11,368 nt of DNA, from the NCBI GenBank assembly GCA_039680225.1, contig JBDKTK010000067.1:1-11368 (forward strand), read 5' to 3'. The stretch is from JBDKTK01 sp039680225. GTDB taxonomy: Bacteria; Desulfobacterota; Syntrophia; Syntrophales; UBA4778. The translations under genes were made by a program, and so were the position numbers. Each line of letters opens with the position of its first letter. The stretch's first letter is position 1. Of the stretch, positions 1-7,841 are shown piece by piece. The notes beneath the pieces are model-generated. The model ran no database searches and was not told where the DNA came from. It saw nothing but the letters and a program-made list of their open reading frames with translations.

Positions 1-1
1 G

Positions 2-1099
2 AAACCCGCGGAATCAATGCCGGGGATGCCCGGCATGCCCTCCCAGGAAAAAGCCGCTCCTGAAGCGGCGCAGGAAGCCCCGCGCGTCGAGATACCTCTC
101 GAGAAGCAGCAGCTCATCGGCATAAAAACCGCCAAGGCTGCGGTCAAGCCTTTGCAGAAAGTAATCCGGACCGTGGGGAAAGTCGAATATGACGAGAGCA
201 GGATCGCCACCGTAAATACCAAGATAGAAGGCTGGATAGAAAAGCTCTACGTCAATGTCACGGGGCAGTATGTGAAAAAAGGGGCCCCGCTCGTCGAGAT
301 ATACAGCCCCGAACTGTATGCATCCCAGCAGGAATTCCTCAATGTCCTCAAATGGGCGAAGAAGCAGGAGCAGGGAAAGCAGACAGACCAGGTTTCAAAA
401 ATGGTTGCGGCTGATACCGAGAGCATCGTTAATGCCGCCCGCCAGAGGCTCAAATTCTGGGACATATCGGACGCCCAGATTGAGAAGATAGAAAAAACAG
501 GCAAGCCCGTCAGGACATTGGCCCTGTACTCGCCCGTGAGCGGGTATGTCATCCAGAAGTCGGCAATTCAGGGCATGAGGGTAATGCCGGGCGAGAAGCT
601 GTTCGATGTGGCCGATCTGTCCAGCCTCTGGATAACGGCGGAAATATATCAATATGAGCTTCCGTTAATAAAGCCGGGGCAGCAGGCCAGGATAAGCCTG
701 AGCTATCTGCCGGGTCAGGAGTTTTCATCAAAAATTGACTATGTCTATCCTGCCCTTTCCGCCGAGACAAGGACGGCAAAGGTCAGGTTTAAAATTTCAA
801 AACCGACCAAAGAACTCAAACCGCAGATGTTCACCACTGTTGAGATCAAGATAAACCTGGGCAAAAAGCTCGCGGTGCCCGATTCGGCCATACTTGATAC
901 GGGAACGGAAAAGGTCGCTTACGTGGACATGGGCGAAGGACAGTTTGAGCCGCGGCAGGTCCTGACAGGTGTGCGGGCCGACAACATGATCGAGATAGTG
1001 AAAGGGCTCAAGGCGGGAGATGCCGTTGCAACGTCGGCAAACTTCCTCATCGATTCGGAGGCCCAGTTGAAGGGGATAAAGCCCCTTCCGGTGAAATAG
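2..1099 (+). CDS. cusB: CusB-type RND efflux periplasmic adaptor (5' partial)
   Basis: Membrane-fusion (adaptor) subunit that links an inner-membrane RND pump to an outer-membrane channel for Cu(I)/Ag(I) export. The frame is open to the left edge (codons for KPAES precede the first ATG at 17), so the true start, signal peptide and probably an N-terminal metal-binding domain lie outside the window. Visible parts, numbered from the ATG at 17: a Met-rich linker (MPGMPGMPS, residues 1-9), the first barrel-sandwich half (GWIEKLYVNVTGQYVKKGAPL, near 71-91), a helical hairpin (about 95-160), the second half (LYSPVSGYVIQ, near 169-179), the beta-barrel (about 200-280), and a C-terminal membrane-proximal domain ending GIKPLPVK. 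The Met-rich linker resembles the metal-transfer Mets of CusB. The gene ends 92 nt before the pump gene, in the usual cusBA order. Metal specificity is inferred mainly from the neighbouring CusA. Confidence 0.9.
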   Translation, partial: KPAESMPGMPGMPSQEKAAPEAAQEAPRVEIPLEKQQLIGIKTAKAAVKPLQKVIRTVGKVEYDESRIATVNTKIEGWIEKLYVNVTGQYVKKGAPLVEIYSPELYASQQEFLNVLKWAKKQEQGKQTDQVSKMVAADTESIVNAARQRLKFWDISDAQIEKIEKTGKPVRTLALYSPVSGYVIQKSAIQGMRVMPGEKLFDVADLSSLWITAEIYQYELPLIKPGQQARISLSYLPGQEFSSKIDYVYPALSAETRTAKVRFKISKPTKELKPQMFTTVEIKINLGKKLAVPDSAILDTGTEKVAYVDMGEGQFEPRQVLTGVRADNMIEIVKGLKAGDAVATSANFLIDSEAQLKGIKPLPVK

Positions 1100-1143
1100 T
1101 AAAAGGCCCCGGCATTTTCAAGAGCAGAAATTTCGATCTGACA

Positions 1144-1178
1144 CTTCTGAGAGCCTGACCGCAGGGAAGCTCAGGAAG
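1144..1178 (+). promoter_or_regulatory. Hairpin covering the cusA Shine-Dalgarno sequence
   Basis: In the 92-nt gap between cusB and cusA, CTTCTGAG (1144-1151) can pair with CTCAG-g-AAG (1170-1178, one bulged G). An inner stem forms from CCTG (1154-1157) and CAGG (1162-1165). The right arm contains most of the purine-rich ribosome-binding site AGGAAGGA (1173-1180) that serves the GTG start at 1192, so folding would hide it. Pairing is read directly; a role in translational coupling or in setting the CusA:CusB ratio is inference. Confidence 0.35.
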
Positions 1179-1191
1179 GACCGTAAAAATT

Positions 1192-4100
1192 GTGATTGAG
1201 CGGATAATCGACTTCAGCGCCCGCAACAAATTCATAGTCTCGCTTTTTGTTTTCTCGATTATCGCATGGGGATATTGGGCGGTGGCCAGGACGCCCCTGG
1301 ACGCCATCCCGGACCTCAGCGATACCCAGGTCATAATCTACACTGAGTGGGCGGGCCGCAGCCCCGATCTCGTTGAGGATCAGGTCACGTATCCTATCAC
1401 GGCCACGCTCCTGGCTGCTCCGAGAGTGCAGGCGGTGCGCGGCTTCTCTTACCTCGGGAGCTCGTTTATTTACGTAATATTCGAAGAAGGCACGGATATC
1501 TATTGGGCGCGCAGCAGGACCCTTGAGTACCTGCAAGCCGTGCGCAACAAGATTCCCGCGGAAGTCAATCCCGTACTGGGCCCGGATGCAACCAGCCTCG
1601 GCTGGGGCTTCTCGTACGCGGTCATTGACGAAACGGGTCAATATGATTTGTCGCAGCTGCGCTCCATCCAGGATTATACGATAAAGCTCGCCGTCGAAAG
1701 CGTCCCCGGGGTCTCGCAGGTCGCGAGCATCGGAGGGTTTGTCAAGCAGTACCAGATCTCCGTAGACCCCAATCTCCTTGTCGCCTATAACATCCCTCTG
1801 ACAAAGGTCATGGATGCCGTGCGCAGGGGAAACAAGGACGCCGAAGGCCGTGTCCTGGAATTCTCCGGCGCGGAGTACATGGTCCGGGGCAAGGGTTATA
1901 TAAGGGACATCCGGGATATCGAGGAGATCTCGGTAGGCACCGACAGCTCAGGGACACCCGTCCTCATCAGGAACATTGCCCAGGTGCAGCTGGGCCCGGA
2001 TATCCGCCGCGGCGTTGCCGAGCTTGACGGCAAAGGCGAAGTGGCCGGGGGCATAGTGGTGGTGCGTTTCGGTGAAAACGTACTGAACGTCATTGACCGG
2101 GTGAAGACAAAGATCTCCCGCGATGTGGGACCAAGCCTCCCCAGGGGCGTCAAAATTGTCCCCACTTATGACCGCTCCGACCTGATACAGCGTTCAATCA
2201 ACACGCTCAAAGAGGAAATAATTAAGCTGACGATTGCAGTGAGTGTTGTCTGCATAGTGTTCCTGTTCCACCTGCCGAGCGCGCTCGTCGTTCTCCTGAC
2301 ACTCCCCATAGCTATAATAGCTTCTTTCATAGGCATGTACTACATTGGGGTCACGTCCAATATCATGAGCCTCAGCGGGATCGCAATCGCCATCGGCGCG
2401 ATGGTGGATGCCTCTATTATCATGGTCGAAAATGCCCACAAGAGGCTCGATGAGTGGGAAGAGGCGGGCCGCCCCGGCAGCAGGGCCGAGGTTGTTATCC
2501 ATGCGGCAAAGGAGGTCGGCCCCTCGCTCTTCTTTTCCCTGCTCGTAATCACAGTGGGATTTTTGCCGGTTTTCACCTTGCAGGCCCAGGCCGGGAGGCT
2601 CTTCAAGCCGCTTGCGTACACGAAAACGTTTGCAATGCTTTTTTCCTCATTCCTTGCCGTGACCCTCACGCCGGTGCTCATGACCTCCCTGATCCGGGGC
2701 AAGATCCGTCCGGAAGAGAAAAACCCTATCAGCGTCGTCCTGCACCGGATATATGAACCGGTGGCCGACGCGGCCCTGAAGCACAGATTGCTGGTGATCG
2801 TGCTTGCCCTGATTATAATGGCGGTCACGGCTTTTCCTTTCATAAAGCTCGGCTCCGAATTCATGCCCCCCCTGTATGAGGGCACGCTTTTCTACATGCC
2901 GGTGACGGTCCCGGGCATTTCAGTTTCCGAAGCGTCGAAACTTCTGCAGGTCCAGGACAAGCTTCTCAAGGGCATACCGGAAGTCTCGCAGGTATTCGGG
3001 AAGGCGGGCCGGGCCGAAACCGCCACCGACCCCGCCCCGCTGGAAATGTTCGAGACGGTTATAAACCTCAAACCTGAGGACCAGTGGCGCCACGGCAAGA
3101 CTGTAGAGGGATTAAAAAAAGAAATGAACGACGTCCTTTCGATACCCGGTGTTTCGAATTCATTCACAATGCCTATCAAGGCACGGATCGACATGCTTGC
3201 CACCGGCATCAGGACCCCCGTGGGAATAAAGATTCTCGGACCCGACCTTGCCGAAATTGAAAAGATCGGCATGTTAATCGAACACCATTTAAGGGACATT
3301 CCCGGAACAAGGAGCGTTTATGCCGAGCGCGTCACAACAGGGTATTTCCTCGACTTCAATATTAAAAGAGACGAAATCGCCCGCTATGGGCTGTCAATAG
3401 ACGACGTCCAGGAAATTATCCAGTCTGCCGTCGGCGGCATGAACCTCACCACCACGATTGAAGGCCGGGCCAGGTATCCTGTAAATGTTCGCTATGCGCG
3501 GGAGCTGAGGAGCGATATCGATAAGCTCAAAAGGGTGCTGGTCCCCTTAGGAATGGGCTCGGCCCGGCAGCCTCCCGCCCAGGCGATGCCGGGGTACCGG
3601 CAGGTGCCGGGGATAAGCGCGCTTCAGTTGCAGGCGCCCGATCCGCTCCGTGTGCCCATCGGCGAATTGGCCGACATTAAAATGGTGAAAGGCCCCACGG
3701 TGATCAAGAGCGAAGAGGGGCTGCTCACTTCCTATGTGTATATTGATTTCTCCGGGTCGGACATTGGCGGCTACGTTGAGAAGGCAAAGAGCAGCGTGGC
3801 GTCGCTTTCCATACCTGCCGGTTACCGCCTAGCCTGGAGCGGTGAATACGAATACCTTGTGAAAACCCATGAGAGGTTGAAGCTTGTAATCCCTCTTACC
3901 CTGCTCATAATTTTTATCCTGATTTTCCTGAACACAAAATCAGTAATTAAGACCTCTATCGTGCTCCTGGCCGTGCCCTTCTCACTGGTCGGCTCTTTCT
4001 GGTTTTTATACCTGCTTGGTTACAATATGAGCATTGCGGTCTGGGTCGGGATCATCGCCCTGGCCGGGCTTGATGCGGAGACGGGAGTGGTAATGCTGCT

Positions 4101-4398
4101 TTACCTGGAACTGGCCCATGAAAAATGGAAAAAAGAGGGACGCTTGAATACGCTGGCGGACCTGCGCGATTCGGTCATGTTCGGGGCGGTAAAAAGGATC
4201 CGCCCCAAGATCATGACCGTCAGCGTCATCCTTGCGGGCCTTTTACCCATAATGTTCAGCCACGGGGCAGGCTCAGACATCATGAAACGTATCGCCGCGC
4301 CCATGATAGGCGGTGTACTCAGTTCCACGATACTGGAACTGATCATCTATCCGGCCATTTATATACTTTGGCGGGAAAGGGAACTCAAGAGATCATAA
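1192..4398 (+). CDS. cusA: CusA-type Cu(I)/Ag(I) efflux RND permease
   Basis: Inner-membrane proton-driven pump of the heavy-metal efflux (HME) RND family, 1068 residues, close to the usual ~1040-1050. It starts at GTG with AGGAAGGA 11 nt upstream, giving the typical N-terminus MIERIIDFSARNKF. Two repeats of a TM helix, a large periplasmic loop and a TM bundle are visible. The TM4 motif IAIGAMVDASIIMVENAH contains D406, equivalent to the proton-relay Asp of E. coli CusA. The three methionines that bind Cu(I)/Ag(I) in E. coli CusA (M573, M623, M672) appear conserved as M569 (in LFYMPVTVPG), M619 (in ATDPAPLEMFET) and M668 (in RIDMLATGIRTP), supporting monovalent rather than Zn/Co/Ni specificity. 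Residues ~787-819 look like an extra Met/Pro/Gln-rich loop. It follows cusB, presumably in one transcript; no outer-membrane cusC is visible. Confidence 0.95.
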   Translation: MIERIIDFSARNKFIVSLFVFSIIAWGYWAVARTPLDAIPDLSDTQVIIYTEWAGRSPDLVEDQVTYPITATLLAAPRVQAVRGFSYLGSSFIYVIFEEGTDIYWARSRTLEYLQAVRNKIPAEVNPVLGPDATSLGWGFSYAVIDETGQYDLSQLRSIQDYTIKLAVESVPGVSQVASIGGFVKQYQISVDPNLLVAYNIPLTKVMDAVRRGNKDAEGRVLEFSGAEYMVRGKGYIRDIRDIEEISVGTDSSGTPVLIRNIAQVQLGPDIRRGVAELDGKGEVAGGIVVVRFGENVLNVIDRVKTKISRDVGPSLPRGVKIVPTYDRSDLIQRSINTLKEEIIKLTIAVSVVCIVFLFHLPSALVVLLTLPIAIIASFIGMYYIGVTSNIMSLSGIAIAIGAMVDASIIMVENAHKRLDEWEEAGRPGSRAEVVIHAAKEVGPSLFFSLLVITVGFLPVFTLQAQAGRLFKPLAYTKTFAMLFSSFLAVTLTPVLMTSLIRGKIRPEEKNPISVVLHRIYEPVADAALKHRLLVIVLALIIMAVTAFPFIKLGSEFMPPLYEGTLFYMPVTVPGISVSEASKLLQVQDKLLKGIPEVSQVFGKAGRAETATDPAPLEMFETVINLKPEDQWRHGKTVEGLKKEMNDVLSIPGVSNSFTMPIKARIDMLATGIRTPVGIKILGPDLAEIEKIGMLIEHHLRDIPGTRSVYAERVTTGYFLDFNIKRDEIARYGLSIDDVQEIIQSAVGGMNLTTTIEGRARYPVNVRYARELRSDIDKLKRVLVPLGMGSARQPPAQAMPGYRQVPGISALQLQAPDPLRVPIGELADIKMVKGPTVIKSEEGLLTSYVYIDFSGSDIGGYVEKAKSSVASLSIPAGYRLAWSGEYEYLVKTHERLKLVIPLTLLIIFILIFLNTKSVIKTSIVLLAVPFSLVGSFWFLYLLGYNMSIAVWVGIIALAGLDAETGVVMLLYLELAHEKWKKEGRLNTLADLRDSVMFGAVKRIRPKIMTVSVILAGLLPIMFSHGAGSDIMKRIAAPMIGGVLSSTILELIIYPAIYILWRERELKRS

Positions 4399-4453
4399 TT
4401 GCCGCGGCCTGAAGGTTATGCAGTCTGCTTGATTTGGGTATTTTTACGGCCAT
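4385..4453 (-). CDS. Possible 22-residue peptide or orphaned gene start
   Basis: On the minus strand an ATG at 4453 is preceded by a perfect AGGAGG (4466-4461) with a 7-nt spacer and an AT-rich leader. It encodes the 22-residue MAVKIPKSSRLHNLQAAAIM-IS and stops inside the antisense of the last cusA codons. I do not recognise the peptide. It may be a small protein, the surviving 5' end of a gene whose body was lost when the cusBA segment joined here, or chance. The strong ribosome-binding site is the only real support. Confidence 0.2.
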   Translation of the reverse strand: MAVKIPKSSRLHNLQAAAIMIS

Positions 4454-4489
4454 AATTTTTCCTCCTGCTTTTTCCAGCAAATAAATATA

Positions 4490-4520
4490 TTTAAACAGCA
4501 GTGTGAATATCGTATAAAAT
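4490..4520 (+). promoter_or_regulatory. Putative sigma-70-type promoter for thiM
   Basis: In the AT-rich gap after cusA, TTTAAA (4490-4495, 4/6 to TTGACA) and TATAAA (4513-4518, 5/6 to TATAAT) are separated by exactly 17 nt. They lie about 70 nt before the preferred thiM start. No TPP-riboswitch core follows and no clear terminator precedes, so this would start a thiM-MFS (possibly longer) transcript. AT richness makes chance matches easy. Confidence 0.35.
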
Positions 4521-4588
4521 CCTGTTTCCAATGTTGTCGGGAAATTAAATTTGGATAGGGAAAAAGAATAATGGAGTATGGAGGTACG

Positions 4589-5383
4589 ATGCCGGATTTT
4601 GATTTGAAACAACTGCTCGAAAAAATCAGAAAAGAAAAACCCCTTGTCCATAACATTACGAACTACGTGGTCATGAACTTCACGGCCAACACGCTGCTGG
4701 CGATGGGGGCTTCCCCCGTCATGGCGCACGCGCCGGAAGAGGTCGAAGAGATGGCGGGGATGGCGCGATCGCTGGTCATCAATATCGGGACGCTTTCCTC
4801 TCCCTGGATAGATTCAATGGTCCTTGCCGGGCTTAAGGCTAACAGCCTCGGTGTGCCGGTCATCTTCGACCCGGTCGGCTCAGGGGCGACAAGCCTCAGG
4901 ACGCGCACTTCCAGGATGATGGTCGACCGGATGAAGATTTCTGTCGTGAGGGGCAATGCGTCCGAGGTCCTGTCACTTGCTTCCGAAGGCGCCGTCACCA
5001 GGGGGGTCGATTCCGCGCACTCCGTTGAGGATGCGGCGCAGGCTGCGAGGGAAATAGCCGGGCAGATCAATTCAGTCGTGGCGATTACCGGTGCGGTCGA
5101 TCTGATTACAGACGGTGAAAGGGTGATCAGGTGCCGCAACGGCCATGCTTTAATGGGCTGCATCACGGGAACAGGATGTGCAGCGACGGCGACAATCGCG
5201 GCTTTCTCGGCGGTCACAAAGGACTGCATGGAGGCAGCGGCCGCCGGGCTTGCATTTTTTGGACTGGCCGGGGAAATAGCCGCCGAAAGGGCCAAGGCGC
5301 CAGGGTCGTTCGCGGCTGCGCTGGTGGACGCCCTGTTCGAGATTTCTCCCGAAGAATTCCAGGCGCGGGCCCTGCTGGACTAA
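4589..5383 (+). CDS. thiM: Hydroxyethylthiazole kinase ThiM
   Basis: Phosphorylates 4-methyl-5-(2-hydroxyethyl)thiazole to the thiazole phosphate used by ThiE, the salvage route to the thiazole half of thiamine. The product is 264 residues, normal for the family. Numbered from the ATG at 4571, family blocks are PLVHNITNYVV (24-34), FTANTLLAMGASPVM (37-51, substrate pocket), DPVGSGAT (100-107), VRGNASE (126-132) and the anion-hole block ITGTGC (198-203) with the conserved Cys. I prefer the ATG at 4589: GGAGG (4580-4584) lies just upstream, though only 4 nt away, and the resulting 17 residues before PLVH match B. subtilis ThiM. The ATG at 4571 would add six residues. The MFS gene begins 33 nt downstream, suggesting co-transcription. 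No thiD is present, so HMP supply must be encoded elsewhere. Confidence 0.93.
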   Translation: MPDFDLKQLLEKIRKEKPLVHNITNYVVMNFTANTLLAMGASPVMAHAPEEVEEMAGMARSLVINIGTLSSPWIDSMVLAGLKANSLGVPVIFDPVGSGATSLRTRTSRMMVDRMKISVVRGNASEVLSLASEGAVTRGVDSAHSVEDAAQAAREIAGQINSVVAITGAVDLITDGERVIRCRNGHALMGCITGTGCAATATIAAFSAVTKDCMEAAAAGLAFFGLAGEIAAERAKAPGSFAAALVDALFEISPEEFQARALLD

Positions 5384-5416
5384 AACATGGGGTGATTGGG
5401 AAGGCCGGGAAGAGAC

Positions 5417-6622
5417 ATGCCGTACCAAGGCCATAAAAAGAATCTGATTTTCTATTTTTCCCTGATCGGCTTTTTCGGGATATTCACTACCACAATGGCT
5501 AAAAATCCGGTGCTCCCGCTTTTTGTGAGGGGAATGGGGGGCTCGCCGGAGATCATCGGGATTATCTCGGCGGTTTCCCCGCTTGCCGGAATTTTGTTTT
5601 CCTTCCCTGTCGGGATTATTGCCGACCGGATAGGAAAGAGGAAAATGCTCCTGCTTGCCGGCAGCGTATTTCTCACCGCTCCCCTTTTGTATGTCCTTGT
5701 TACGGACCCCTGGTACCTGGTCCCGGTCAGGTTCTTTCACGGCCTGGCCACCGCAATCCTGGGGCCGGTGGCGTCGGCGGCCATTGCCGAGACCTATGAC
5801 AGGGACAAAGGGGAGAAACTGGGGGCCTATTCCTCGGCGACCCTTTTCGGCCGGGCCATTGCCCCTGTTGCCGGCGGCGCCCTGATCTCGTATTTCATGT
5901 ACATGGGGGGTTTGTTCCCTTACAAGTCGGTCTATATCGCCGCTTTCTTTGCTTCGGTCCCGGCATTTATCTTCTGTTTTTTCATAAAGGATTCAGGGGG
6001 GCGGCAGATCGAGGACAGGCCGGCGCGGTGGGTTTTCAACGACAGCGTGAAATATTTCTTTCGGGAGCCCCGGCTGGTCTCAACCGCTCTTGTCGATATG
6101 GCGACTTATTTTGCCTTTGGCGCCTTCGAGACGTATCTTCCCATATACCTCACTGACAACGGATTCGGCGCCGGGCTGATCGGCTTAATCTTTTCCATGC
6201 AGATACTTGCCATCGCCGTCACAAAGCCGGTATTCGGCAAGGTTGCAGACAGGATAGACAAGCGCTTTCAGATCGCCACAGGCCTGCTGGTGCTCGGGTT
6301 TTCCATGCTTTGCCTGGCCTTCTTCATAAACAAGATATTCGTAATCATCATTTCTCTCCTGTTCGGCCTCGGGATGTCGTTTTCGACAGTTGCGACCAGC
6401 GCGTACACGGGCGACATAGCCGATAAGGCCAGGCTCGGCACTTCCATGGGGGCGCTTTCATCCGTTATGGATATCGGCCATTCATCAGGTCCGCTGGCGA
6501 CAGGCTTTGTTATAACGTGGTTGTCCATGAGGGCCGGGTTTATAACAAGCTTCCTGTTATGCGCGATTGTTGCCGTTGTGTTCGTCTTATTCACCGCGGT
6601 GAGAATACCGAAGCGCATTTAA
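5417..6622 (+). CDS. MFS transporter, candidate thiazole or thiamine-precursor importer
   Basis: Twelve-helix major facilitator protein, 401 residues from the ATG at 5417; a TTG at 5396 would add seven. Clear marks are MFS motif A between TM2 and TM3 (GIIADRIGKRK, 66-76), its degenerate repeat in the second half (GKVADRIDKRF, 274-284), a motif-C-like RAIAPVAGGAL (146-156) in TM5, and a charged central loop (about 191-220). The ATG has a modest GGGAAG just upstream; the TTG has only GGGG 3 nt away. The substrate cannot be read from sequence, and its family also contains drug and sugar exporters. The 33-nt spacing after thiM is the main argument that it moves hydroxyethylthiazole or a related precursor; copper or metabolite efflux is the alternative. 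A CTGTTC/GAACAG inverted repeat (6625-6630, 6656-6661) follows the stop but lacks a T-run. Confidence 0.88.
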   Translation: MPYQGHKKNLIFYFSLIGFFGIFTTTMAKNPVLPLFVRGMGGSPEIIGIISAVSPLAGILFSFPVGIIADRIGKRKMLLLAGSVFLTAPLLYVLVTDPWYLVPVRFFHGLATAILGPVASAAIAETYDRDKGEKLGAYSSATLFGRAIAPVAGGALISYFMYMGGLFPYKSVYIAAFFASVPAFIFCFFIKDSGGRQIEDRPARWVFNDSVKYFFREPRLVSTALVDMATYFAFGAFETYLPIYLTDNGFGAGLIGLIFSMQILAIAVTKPVFGKVADRIDKRFQIATGLLVLGFSMLCLAFFINKIFVIIISLLFGLGMSFSTVATSAYTGDIADKARLGTSMGALSSVMDIGHSSGPLATGFVITWLSMRAGFITSFLLCAIVAVVFVLFTAVRIPKRI

Positions 6623-6748
6623 AGCTGTTCCTCATATTTAGAAGACACCTGTCCTGAACAGTCACCCTCCGGAATATTGTTATATTCGAGAACGGCTAAG
6701 GATTTGCCTGATTCAAAAAAGGTCTCGTCAGTGCCAGAATGAATAATT

Positions 6749-7342
6749 ATGAAACCAAAAATTCCCTGCGCGATTTTTGTTTTGCTTGTCTTATCTTACG
6801 GTCTGGCTCCGCCTGTTGTGGAACCGGGCATGATGGGGCATGGCATGGGACCGGGAATGACGATGGGCAGCATTGCGGATTCCGTTCCGGAGAAACTGCC
6901 CGCACCCGGAGACCGGCAATGGCTTGATCAGCTCCGGGATGTCCTGGCCCTCGAGAAGCTTTCGTTTATCCAATATACAAAAGACGCCGAAAAGTTCAAC
7001 GCGCGCATGCCTTACCGGATGGTGATCCCGCAGGAGAGGGACCACATCGAGGCCATCAGAAAGCTTTTCTCCGCGTACGGCGCTCCCGCCGACGGCGACC
7101 CCGGACCCTTTGCCGAGACAAAATCTCTCGCCGAAGCATATGAAAGGGGCATCGAACTCGAGCGCGGCCTTGCGGCACGATATGAAAAACTCATAGAGAC
7201 TGCGCCGGACAAGGATTCCGCAGCTGTCCTCAATAATCTCCTGCTCCAGACCCGGCATCATCTGGTCATGTTCGAGCATGCGCTCCGGATGGGAGGAAAC
7301 ATGGGCCCGGGCATGATGCGCGGACCGGGCATGGGAATGTGA
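6749..7342 (+). CDS. Secreted ferritin-like (DUF2202-like) protein with Met-rich ends
   Basis: A 197-residue protein with a hydrophobic N-terminal segment (IPCAIFVLLVLSYGLA, 5-20) that is a signal peptide or membrane anchor, placing the rest outside the cytoplasm. No lipobox Cys sits at the end of this segment. A Met/His patch (GMMGHGMGPGMTMG, 27-40) precedes a four-helix domain at about 56-180. Likely metal ligands are E69 in helix 1, E96-xx-H99 in helix 2, E132 or E136 in helix 3, and H171 in RHHLVMFEHAL of helix 4; the final HLxxF resembles DUF2202 rather than a full ferritin ExxH. The C-terminus (181-197) is again Met/Gly-rich. Met-rich tails are typical of extracytoplasmic Cu(I) binding, and csp3 comes next, so I infer copper or iron binding outside the membrane. 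Its ribosome-binding site is weak. Confidence 0.75.
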   Translation: MKPKIPCAIFVLLVLSYGLAPPVVEPGMMGHGMGPGMTMGSIADSVPEKLPAPGDRQWLDQLRDVLALEKLSFIQYTKDAEKFNARMPYRMVIPQERDHIEAIRKLFSAYGAPADGDPGPFAETKSLAEAYERGIELERGLAARYEKLIETAPDKDSAAVLNNLLLQTRHHLVMFEHALRMGGNMGPGMMRGPGMGM

Positions 7343-7430
7343 CCCTCGGCTCTTTTCCGCTCATCGGGGCTTCAATGACAGGGTCGTCCGGCACCCGCCC
7401 TTGCTGAATAAAAAAACAGGAGGTCAAAAA

Positions 7431-7841
7431 ATGCAGTTCTATTCAGAGATGTTAAAAACGCATCCCCGCGGGATGCAGATCCAGAACCTGGACATGATCG
7501 CGGAATGCATCCGGGCCTGCTTCGAATGCGCCCAGGCCTGCACGGATTGCGCTGATGCCTGCCTGGCGGAGGCGAACGTGAAAAACCTGGTCAGGTGCAT
7601 AAGGCACAACCAGGATTGTGCGGATATCTGCGACGCGACCGGCAGGGTCCTTTCGCGCCAGACTGAGCCTGCGATCGAAGTATTCAGGTCCCAGCTCCAG
7701 TCGTGCATAACGGCCTGCAATTCATGCGCCTCAGAGTGCGAGATCCACGCCGGCCATCATGAACATTGCCGCATCTGCGCGCTCGCCTGCCGCATGTGCG
7801 AGGATTCCTGCAACAAGCTGCTGAAATCCATGAGGCAATAA
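7431..7841 (+). CDS. csp3: Csp3-type cytosolic copper-storage protein (four-helix, Cys-rich)
   Basis: A 136-residue four-helix-bundle protein of the copper-storage (Csp, DUF326-like) family. It has 18 cysteines, at 26, 30, 33, 37, 40, 44, 56, 63, 67, 92, 96, 99, 103, 113, 116, 120, 123 and 127, spaced every 3-4 residues so they face the core of the bundle. That is the same count I recall for Methylosinus trichosporium Csp3, which holds about 19 Cu(I). A His cluster (HAGHHEH, 106-112) sits in the loop before the last helix, where Cu(I) entry is proposed in the family. There is no signal or Tat peptide, so it is the cytosolic type. The ATG at 7431 is fixed by a perfect AGGAGGT (7418-7424) with a 6-nt spacer, the strongest ribosome-binding site on this strand; the earlier in-frame TTG at 7401 is unsupported. 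It lies 88 nt after the ferritin-like gene and 79 nt before thiE. Confidence 0.9.
   Translation: MQFYSEMLKTHPRGMQIQNLDMIAECIRACFECAQACTDCADACLAEANVKNLVRCIRHNQDCADICDATGRVLSRQTEPAIEVFRSQLQSCITACNSCASECEIHAGHHEHCRICALACRMCEDSCNKLLKSMRQ

Noticed and set aside
2340..2885. Minus-strand frame of 181 codons inside cusA
   Set aside because: Ser/Arg-rich antisense translation without domains; cusA is intact through the region.
4399..4588. TPP riboswitch ahead of thiM
   Set aside because: No CTGAGA core or the conserved ACC...CTGATCTGG and GCGTAGGGA segments are present in this gap.
4663..5295. Long minus-strand reading frame of about 210 codons opposite thiM
   Set aside because: It is a low-complexity Ala/Ser/Thr-rich shadow of thiM with no recognisable domain; thiM itself has all family motifs.
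6623..6748. Promoter or metal-regulator operator before the ferritin-like gene
   Set aside because: TTGTTA (6677-6682) has no acceptable -10 at 16-18 nt, and I found no convincing CueR- or CsoR-like palindrome.
7300..7342. Tandem repeat of GGGCATG-like units at the end of the ferritin-like gene
   Set aside because: The repetition is explained by the Met/Gly-rich coding tail, with irregular units; not a separate repeat element.
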